Shown piece after piece: positions 57,884-64,000 of a DNA stretch of 64,000 nucleotides. Within the stretch, counting starts at the first letter, position 1. Each line of letters begins with the position of its first letter. This stretch comes from Oscheius sp. JU75 (Eukaryota; Nematoda; Chromadorea; Rhabditida; Rhabditidae). The notes beneath the pieces were generated by a model, which saw only the letters and a list, made by a program, of their open reading frames with translations, ran no database searches and had not been told where the DNA came from. The translations under genes were made by a program, and so were the position numbers. The stretch spans positions 7,874,001 through 7,938,000 of the forward strand of contig JASJZC010000007.1 of NCBI GenBank assembly GCA_037178855.1, in the 5' to 3' direction.

Positions 57884-60425
57884 AATCCAAACCAATACTT
57901 TCTTGTTCAGAAACCTGTAGTTAATGAACAAATTCTGGAAATATCACTCCTTGTCAGACAAACATTGCGACGAGGAACTGTTCCAAACCATCAAAAAGGC
58001 CTATAAATGCAAACCGGGTAAACAGGCGAAAGGTGCAAAAGCAGCTTCGAAGCGCATCAAAATGACCTATTTTTAGATTCTGCCGAGTTCCGCAATGAGC
58101 GAAGCCGTTCTTCCAGTGTCCAGCCAAGGACAAGTGGGGGAATTGCAAATCCCATCCATGTCAATGATACTCCCCCACCTGTCAGTACAAGCCCTGCTGT
58201 CACGCCTGTCCATACAGTCACACCCATCAGCTCATCTTCCCAGCTAACAGCTCCTTCTTCTTCACGACGTAAGTATTGCGCGTAGCGCTACGCGGTGGTT
58301 TGGCTCCACGTTAGCTTGATGCGCGCGCTCTAAAACTGAAAATGGCGATTCCTGAGTGCCATTCTATCCAATAGCTCTCAGACTTTTTTCTATGATTTCT
58401 GCCACCGAGAATAACCTATGAAAAAACTGGGGTCGATAGGTTACAAAATAAAAAATTTAAAACAAAAAAAAACTTTGGCTATAGGCTTAGAAACCACCAT
58501 ATTTCCGTGGCGCAAAGTTTCAGAGCGATGGGATAACCTCAGATAGGGTTTTTGAGCTAGCCGATTTTTCAAAATTTTCAAATGTTGTTGTGGACTCATT
58601 TCTGATTAATAACAGATCAAATATGATATGATAGAATGTTTTAAGCGTTAAAAACAATGTTTGCAGTGTCCCGGAACTCAGAAAACCAGTTGTCAAGCCT
58701 CTGCTCCTAGTGGAAAAATCTTGCGTTTGCTCAAAAATGTGGTACGTAGAAGGGCTCTTACAGTATGAATAATTGGAAATAATTAAATTATAATATTTCT
58801 CTATTTCTCTTAAACAAGTTCTTTAGGTGGGATGGACCAAATCCGCTTCCACCAGTTCCACGGACGGAACATCAACTTGATCAATGACAGAAGCGTGGCA
58901 TCAAGGATGGTCAACGAGTACACTCAGGGCTACGTCTTCACTGAGAGACCAGTCAATATCAATGAGAAAGTTGTTATCCAGGTTAGACCTTTTGAAATTC
59001 CGTTTGACGTTCGACAGATCATGGAAGTGCAGCAGCTGTTCAACGGTGGCCTCGCCTTCGGCGTGACGTGTTGCGACCCAGCCAGCTTGAGAAGCGTGGA
59101 CATGCCTGAAAACTCTGGGGATCTGGTCGAAATGCCACAGTATTGGGTCGGAATTCAGGACATTGCTCTGCAGCCCACGAAAAACACCGTTCTGAGCTTC
59201 TGGATAACGGAGACTGGTATTTGAACTGGCGCCCCTTCCAACTACTGTTTAATTACAGCTGAGGTTAAAATGCGCAAAGACGCTGGCAGTCCTCACACCG
59301 TGCTTCATGTGGATACGAGTGTTCCGCTGTACATGTGGTTCGACTGCTATGGAACGACGCAATCTATCAAGCTTATTGGAACTACGAGGAGCCAGTCACC
59401 GGCAAATAGATCCAGCTCACTTATGCCGACTAGGGTTGCGCTTCCAAGCATTCCAGCCACGACTTCACGTAGAGAGACCTCTTCTCCGAGAAGGGATGGA
59501 ATTCTTCCAGCTGCTCTCAAAGTCGACAGTGAGTATCTTATATGTGTTTTATGGCTGACAATTCAATGCTGACACGTTGTATGCGAAGAAAGAACAGAAC
59601 CTTAAGCTCTTGGCTAAACAGGGTGTGAAAATGATAAAACAGTTTTGAATATAAAACAGTCCGAAGTATACTGTCAATTTTCCAGTGAGGACTGCTTCCC
59701 GCGGATCAGTGGACAACGTGACTAGTAGCACAGCTCGTATGACTGTAGACGATCTTTTGGGCACGAGCTCCAGCCCTACACCAACTCCTCCACCAGTTCC
59801 AAGTCGTGCAGCACCACCAGTTGCCCCTCGAGCGGTACTTGATCTTATCTTATTATAGACAATGAGACAATTAGAATCGTACTATTCCTGCTCCTCCTAC
59901 AAGACCACCTCCACCGACTCCGACTGCTTCGAGCTATACGAACTCTCCTACACCAAATGCTAACTCTCTGGCGGTAAGTATTTGCAACTTTTCACAGCAC
60001 ATGTTTGTTTTAGCAGCCTACATTGCCCACTGTCAGCTCGTTTGACACATCTTTCCTGGGAAGAAACGCGAATACTGGGAGCCTCAGTAGTCTGCCAACT
60101 GCATCCTACTCTGAACATTCTTCTCCTCGTCCATCTCCTGCTCCACGGGCCGCTCCACCTCCAGTCCGGTTCAATAACGACGATGAGGGGAAAGACGAAG
60201 ATTTTGATCCGTCGGAGGAATGCACGGTATGCTTTTGTCAACTAGCAACTCAAAGACCAAGTGCTATTTTAGGTGTGCATGTCGGCAAAGATTGATGCGG
60301 TCATCTACACATGCGGTCACATGTGTATGTGCTATACCTGTGCCAAACAGACCCAAGAGACCCAGGGTCATTGTCCCCTGTGTCGCAAGCCGATTCAGGA
60401 TGTGATCAGGTGCTACAAGTCGTGA
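54618..60425 (+). CDS. Neuralized-family E3 ubiquitin ligase
   Basis: RING E3 ligase known in insects and vertebrates to ubiquitylate Delta-type Notch ligands and promote their endocytosis. Exon 1 starts MGNSQGSSKNG at 54618, an N-myristoylation motif as in NEURL1; a 1.66-kb intron follows. NEUR domain 1 (56315-57010): FHSIHGVNVE, ARRKESFCKGLAFSNR, NWSGVLRFGVTNVDP, SKTGYWAKALPE and EPLWIIVDIYG. A Pro/Ser/Thr linker is encoded at 58080-58270. NEUR domain 2 (58830-59390): RFHQFHGRNINLIN, GLAFGVTCCDPASL and PLYMWFDCYGTTQ. A long proline-rich linker (PTPPPVPSRAAPPV, TRPPPPTPT) precedes the C-terminal RING, ECTVCMS...VIYTCGHMCMCYTCA...CPLCRKPI, ending CYKS at 60425. About 8 bases around 56536 break the frame in NEUR1. 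Confidence 0.9.
57856..57886 (+). repeat. CT dinucleotide microsatellite
   Basis: A CTCTCT run of about 30 bp inside the large Neuralized intron. Confidence 0.8.
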
Positions 60426-61052
60426 TGAACCATTCAAAAATACTAGTCTCCTCCCCTATCTTATGTATATTATAGCCCGGCTGTAGTCTTCTTGGGTGCT
60501 TCTTCCGGTACTGCACGAGTTTGAAGCATAATTTTTCTGTTACCCACTGCATTTTTATCTTATCTGCTCCTCCTTCGCCGTAATTTGCCTTCACCCCCAG
60601 CCCTTCTCCACGGTTATTGCTCTCAATACTTATTTCACACCACACAAGCCAGTAGATGCCTTCAAAAGTTACGAATAAAGTGTCTTGATAGCAGTTCTTT
60701 GGATTTGGGACTAAATAGGCCGTAGGTCTGACGGAAAAGGACAACGGAAACGCTCGCACAGCAGACAGCCTGGCCCCTGTTTTTGTTACTGCGCGGAATT
60801 TTTGTCTTGCGCTGATTATTTACTCTCGCCCGTGTTGCGTCTTCGAAAATGACCAGAAGACTACGCATCGTTCCCATCTCCCAGCTCGTGAGATTTGGGA
60901 GATGGAAACGATACGTAGTTCCAAATCTCACGCAAACAAACCTAACGCCTCAAACAATTGCAATTGGTCCTCTTTGTGTATACAGACGGACTTCTTTGTT
61001 TCTACCTCATGCTCTTTTATTCAAGTTTCCATTTCAGCCGTCCGCAGAAAAC
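60426..61052. other. Intergenic between Neuralized and glutaredoxin
   Basis: Contains the hairpin noted above and an acceptor-like CCATTTCAG (ending about 61037) 16 bases before the glutaredoxin start. Confidence 0.4.
60861..60918. ncRNA. Long near-perfect hairpin, possible miRNA-like precursor
   Basis: The arm 60861-60883 (CTACGCATCGTTCCCATCTC CCA) pairs with 60896-60918 at 21 of 23 positions around a 12-base loop. The stem length and loop fit a miRNA precursor, but an inverted-repeat remnant or a regulatory hairpin in the grx upstream region is equally possible. No expression evidence can be seen. Confidence 0.3.
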
Positions 61053-61680
61053 ATGAACTGGATGCAATATTCAACAATTGTCGTCGTCGTCATCGCGGTA
61101 TGTTTCTTGGCGCTACAAAGTGACATTTTGTCCTTTTTATGTGCTCATTCCACAAAGTATCGAGGTCAGAGTGTGCCAGAAATAAAGATTTCAGGTCACC
61201 TGTCAAAACAGCACTGAAGTAGAGACGACACCCAAGGAGGATGTGGTCATGGAGAAGATTGTCAATGGTATCCAGGGTCACAAGGTAAGAATATCTTTGC
61301 ATGAAACGTTCTCTCTGTCACACGTTTCTACTGAATTTGCCATACAGATTAAATAAAAGCTTTTCAGGTGATGCTGTACAGCAAGACCTACTGCCCATTC
61401 AGCAAGAGAATCAAGGCTCTTCTTTCCAAGTACGAAATCTCGGACATGGAAGTGTTGGAACTTGACAAGGATCCAGAGATGAGAGATCTTCAGGTAACCT
61501 GTTCATTTACTGTTCATTCAGTAGTTCCAGAAAGCGTTAAAGAAGATCTCCGGGCGTACAACAGTGCCTCAACTGTTTGTGGACGGTGAGTTCATCGGAG
61601 GCTGTGACGACACAAAAGCTCTTGACACAAAAGGAGAACTGAAACCGATTCTGGAAAAGGCCCATGCTTTGAGGATTTAG
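61053..61680 (+). CDS. Secretory-pathway glutaredoxin
   Basis: ATG at 61053 gives MNWMQYSTIVVVVIAVCFLALQ, a signal peptide or membrane anchor. After an intron come TTPKEDVVMEKIVNGI and the thioredoxin fold: KVMLYSKTYCPFSKRIKALL with active site C-P-F-S, then ISDMEVLELDKDPEMRDLQ, the cis-Pro TVPQLFVDGEFIGG and the glutathione-binding GGCDD; it ends AHALRI at 61680. Four exons in frame, about 130 residues. A single active-site Cys with Ser in the second position and an N-terminal anchor are like yeast Grx6/Grx7, which act in the ER/Golgi. Function there in glutathione-dependent redox or Fe-S chemistry is inferred. Confidence 0.88.
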
Positions 61681-61972
61681 ACTTTCCAGCTCTAAGAATC
61701 CACTTTTTACGGTCTTTGATTACGAGTCTTATGCAATGAACCTTTTTGCTCCACCCTTGCTCTCAATAATAGTCTCCGAGTTGCCGTAGAGCTTGCTTCC
61801 TGTCCTCGTCCAACTGATTCCCTCTACTCGATCTCTCCATTGACGACAGTGATCCTTCCTGTCATACCCCTCTCTCTATTATTTTCGTATCCAAAAGGGA
61901 GGGAGTAGAGCCTAGAGGAAATTGGCAACAGCTCCGGCTCTGCCTACCTTCTCCATCAGATTCATTGTTAAC

Positions 61973-62827
61973 ATGCGGGCTCTTCTCGTACTCGTCTTTC
62001 TTTTCTGCTTCGTGGCTGGTCTCTTTGCTGAAGGTATGCCAGTTATCCATTATCTTACACAAAGAAATGACCATTGTCCTCTTGGGGACAAAGAAAAGAA
62101 TTCGCTCAAAGGTCGCATGGTTTTGTCAGGTACACATGACCCAGGGGTCCTTGATCAGCTGGCCCGAACATCTGACAATGTTCAGTAAAAATGATGTGTT
62201 TTCCTGAACAGAGTTCAGAACAAGAACTGTGTAATGTTTTGGGGAAGATTGGGTGTGACTTCAGAGCTGTTTACTTCCATTGTTGTTAACAGTAAACAAG
62301 GAATATAACAAAAAGGAGAAACAACCTCAACAAAGAGAAGGCGTCAAATCGACATTGAAGGCTAAGTAAAAGTACTCCGATCTGGAACTCGCTCTAGTTA
62401 TCAGATTTTTGCAATACGGGTAGGTATAGGTTAGGATGTGCTTAATCTAACAACTTCATTCAAAGACAGCTCTTAATTCTGTCTTTCTACGTCTCGGATA
62501 CTTTTGAAAGATAACTGAATACATTAGCTTACAGCAGTTTACATGCTAACGTATATTATTACAAAGGAACTACAAACTTTCTGTTCAGACGATTTCCTCG
62601 GGATGGACCGTATGACAAGGACAGCCCCTGGAGCCTGGTTGGTCCCTTATCCACGTGTCGGGAAACGGTCTGGCTCCCCGACATACTCAGAAAGGTAACA
62701 TCATCGCTATTGACTTGGCATTTCGAAAATTTACAGTGCAAAGCAGAAGCTAGCAGCAAAGAAACGTCTGTATTTGGCGAGAGTCGGAAAACGAGCCTAC
62801 ATGTATGCTGCCCGCGTCGGCAAGTAG
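61973..62827 (+). CDS. nlp-44: NLP-44-like (neuromedin U/CAPA-type) neuropeptide precursor
   Basis: Exon 1 (61973-62031) encodes the signal peptide MRALLVLVFLFCFVAGLFAE; two further exons start at about 62591 and 62737. The mature part holds three amidation sites: ...TAPGAWLVPYPRV-GKR, LYLARV-GKR (after AAKKR) and AYMYAARV-GK at the stop. C. elegans NLP-44 gives peptides ending LLVPYPRV, LYMARV and AFFYTPRI in the same order, so this is its orthologue. The third peptide here ends in ARV instead of PRI. These peptides are related to insect CAPA/periviscerokinin and vertebrate neuromedin U. AATAAA follows at 62850. The first intron is 560 bp. Confidence 0.9.
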
Positions 62828-62849
62828 ATCGTATTGTTTCACGATGGAG

Positions 62850-62855
62850 AATAAA
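62850..62855 (+). terminator. Polyadenylation signal of the nlp-44-like gene
   Basis: AATAAA 22 bases after the stop codon. Confidence 0.6.
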
Positions 62856-63022
62856 CGTGCATGTTGTTTTTGCTACTCCCATTGTGTCTTCGATAAGTTT
62901 TATAAGAGAATTTAACAAAAATGATACCAATGTCCATGTCGAAGCAAAGCGGCCATAAAACCATTTATTACTATCTGGTGATAAAGCGTTGGTGCACGCC
63001 CGGACGACTCTGCTTCGGCTCG

Positions 63023-64000
63023 ATGCTGGTTCTCTCACTACTAGCCCTCGCCGGTGAGAGTTTTCGATCAATAAATTGCTTCTTCACTATCGTCGTCTCC
63101 TTACCTTACTATCTTTGAGCATCTTCAGGAGTCCAAAATTTTTCTGCAAAAGATTTCAAAACCGGAAATGAAATTATCGTGAACCATAAACTCACACGTT
63201 GCTGTTGCAACTCCTACCGAGTTTCAGGCTTGGCATCGGCCGCCACAGACCCTCGTTACAAGTACATAGCTTGTGATGCCATCCAGCAACAGACATGTCA
63301 GGCAGCCTTCAACGACGCCTTAGGGATTGACCGTAACTGCTCGCCTTTCTTTTCTCAGACGCTTGTTTAGCCTCGCTTGGTGTGACCACCTACCAGGACC
63401 TCACCGCTGCTATTCAGAACATCTGGGCCTCGGAAGGAGCTCTTGGACAGCGGAAGACCTGCGAAGCTTTCAAAGTTTACAAAGGTTGCTTTAAGTTGGC
63501 CATAATCAAACGCAAATACATGATGTTTTTAGCCCACCGTCTGCTTATCAGGATTGTGCTCAGAATCCACTCGGTCTGCTGGCTGACGTCAACGGGTATA
63601 TCCTGATGCTCTTGCTGATCCGTACGTAATTGGCTTTCCAGAACTGCCACGGGAATCACCTTGGATCAGGCCTATGGGTACTCGAAGATTTTTAATCAGA
63701 ACGATTTTGTTTGTGCTTCTGGGTTCCCTCGTAAGAAATCTCGGTTGGTGTCCAGTGGAAATGTTTCAGAATTTGCCAACAACGAAGCGTGTGGAAAGCA
63801 GGTTTTTAAGAATAGCATGGCTGACATCCAGAAATGCGACAACGATTTCTACAAAAACGTGGCAGCTCAAAACTATGACGTAAATTTCATCTGCATGTAT
63901 GTTCACATCTTTTTTTCTTGATGTATTTCCTCTTTTTTCAGATTTGCCAAACTGGCAAAAAACTGTGTTCAGGCCATTTTTGAGCAGCAATGTGGCATTC
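63023..64000 (+). CDS. Cys-rich secreted protein (nematode-type), cut by the window end
   Basis: ATG at 63023 gives a signal peptide across an intron: MLVLSLLALAG then LASAATDPRYKYIACDAIQQQTC. Further exons carry spaced cysteines: ACLASLGVTTYQDL, ALGQRKTCEAFK, SAYQDCAQNPLGLL, FVCASGF, NNEACGKQVFKNSMADIQKC, FICIFAKLAKNCVQAIFEQQC. The repeated pattern of helical segments with single or paired Cys about 35-50 residues apart resembles the T20D4.11-like (DUF19) extracellular proteins, but I am not sure of the family. A second in-frame-looking exon at about 63128-63226 may be an alternative exon or part of the intron. The 3' end lies beyond the window. Confidence 0.65.

Noticed and set aside
1-64000. 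CRISPR arrays, bacterial operons, phage or integrative elements
   Set aside because: Introns, splice signals and metazoan families throughout show nuclear animal DNA; no prokaryotic features were seen.
1-64000. tRNA, rRNA and spliced-leader RNA genes
   Set aside because: I looked for B-box-like GGTTCRA motifs and SL-type sequences and found none that could be extended to a folded gene; a covariance-model scan would be needed to exclude them.

Overview
The window is animal nuclear DNA, almost certainly from a nematode. Genes are broken by many short introns (often 40-60 bp) with GT donors and TTTCAG-type acceptors. Several start codons sit a few bases after a TTTCAG-like site with no exon in front, as expected for spliced-leader trans-splicing. 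Gene content also fits: a Ly6/ET-module secreted protein, a CAT-1/VMAT transporter, an NLP-44-type neuropeptide precursor and a nematode-type chemoreceptor. The species cannot be named; sequences are far from Caenorhabditis, and an indoleamine dioxygenase gene is present. All gene models were built by eye from reading frames and splice signals.

Layout. 1-12 kb: a possible partial gene end, a divergent ADP/ATP carrier (+), one or more small single-pass membrane proteins, a short disulfide neuropeptide-like precursor (7.4 kb), then gene-poor repeat-rich DNA with a decayed RTE-like LINE (10.5-11.5 kb). 12-16 kb: an MTMR9-type pseudophosphatase whose large intron holds a ~1.07 kb fold-back element. 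17-26 kb (minus strand): a Ly6-like protein with a Gly/His tail, an unrecognised ~700-aa protein with a coiled coil, and a WDR26/GID7 homologue, divergent from a microprotein gene at 26.3 kb. 28.8-33 kb (minus): cytochrome P450 followed 170 bp later by indoleamine 2,3-dioxygenase, a likely operon. 34.5-36.7 kb: vesicular monoamine transporter (+). 36.8-41.4 kb (minus): glucosidase II alpha, an unknown small protein and an ET/Ly6 protein, spaced like an operon. 42.1-43.9 kb: Cys-loop ligand-gated channel (minus). 45.2 kb: LRR protein (+). 46.5-49.4 kb: two small unknown genes. 49.4-53.1 kb: a duplicated fragment of an ENT transporter, a disrupted chemoreceptor GPCR and the intact ENT gene (minus). 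54.6-60.4 kb: Neuralized E3 ligase (+). 61-64 kb (+): secretory glutaredoxin, an nlp-44-like neuropeptide gene, and the start of a Cys-rich secreted protein cut by the window edge.

Functional themes. Several genes belong to neural signalling (VMAT, Cys-loop channel, two peptide precursors, chemoreceptor), but they are scattered single genes rather than a pathway cluster. P450 with IDO and glucosidase II with its downstream genes are the best candidates for co-transcription. I see no new multi-gene system. The most novel items are the 46-residue disulfide peptide precursor, the P450-IDO pair, the fold-back element and three ultra-stable mini-hairpin sequences near 9.7 kb.
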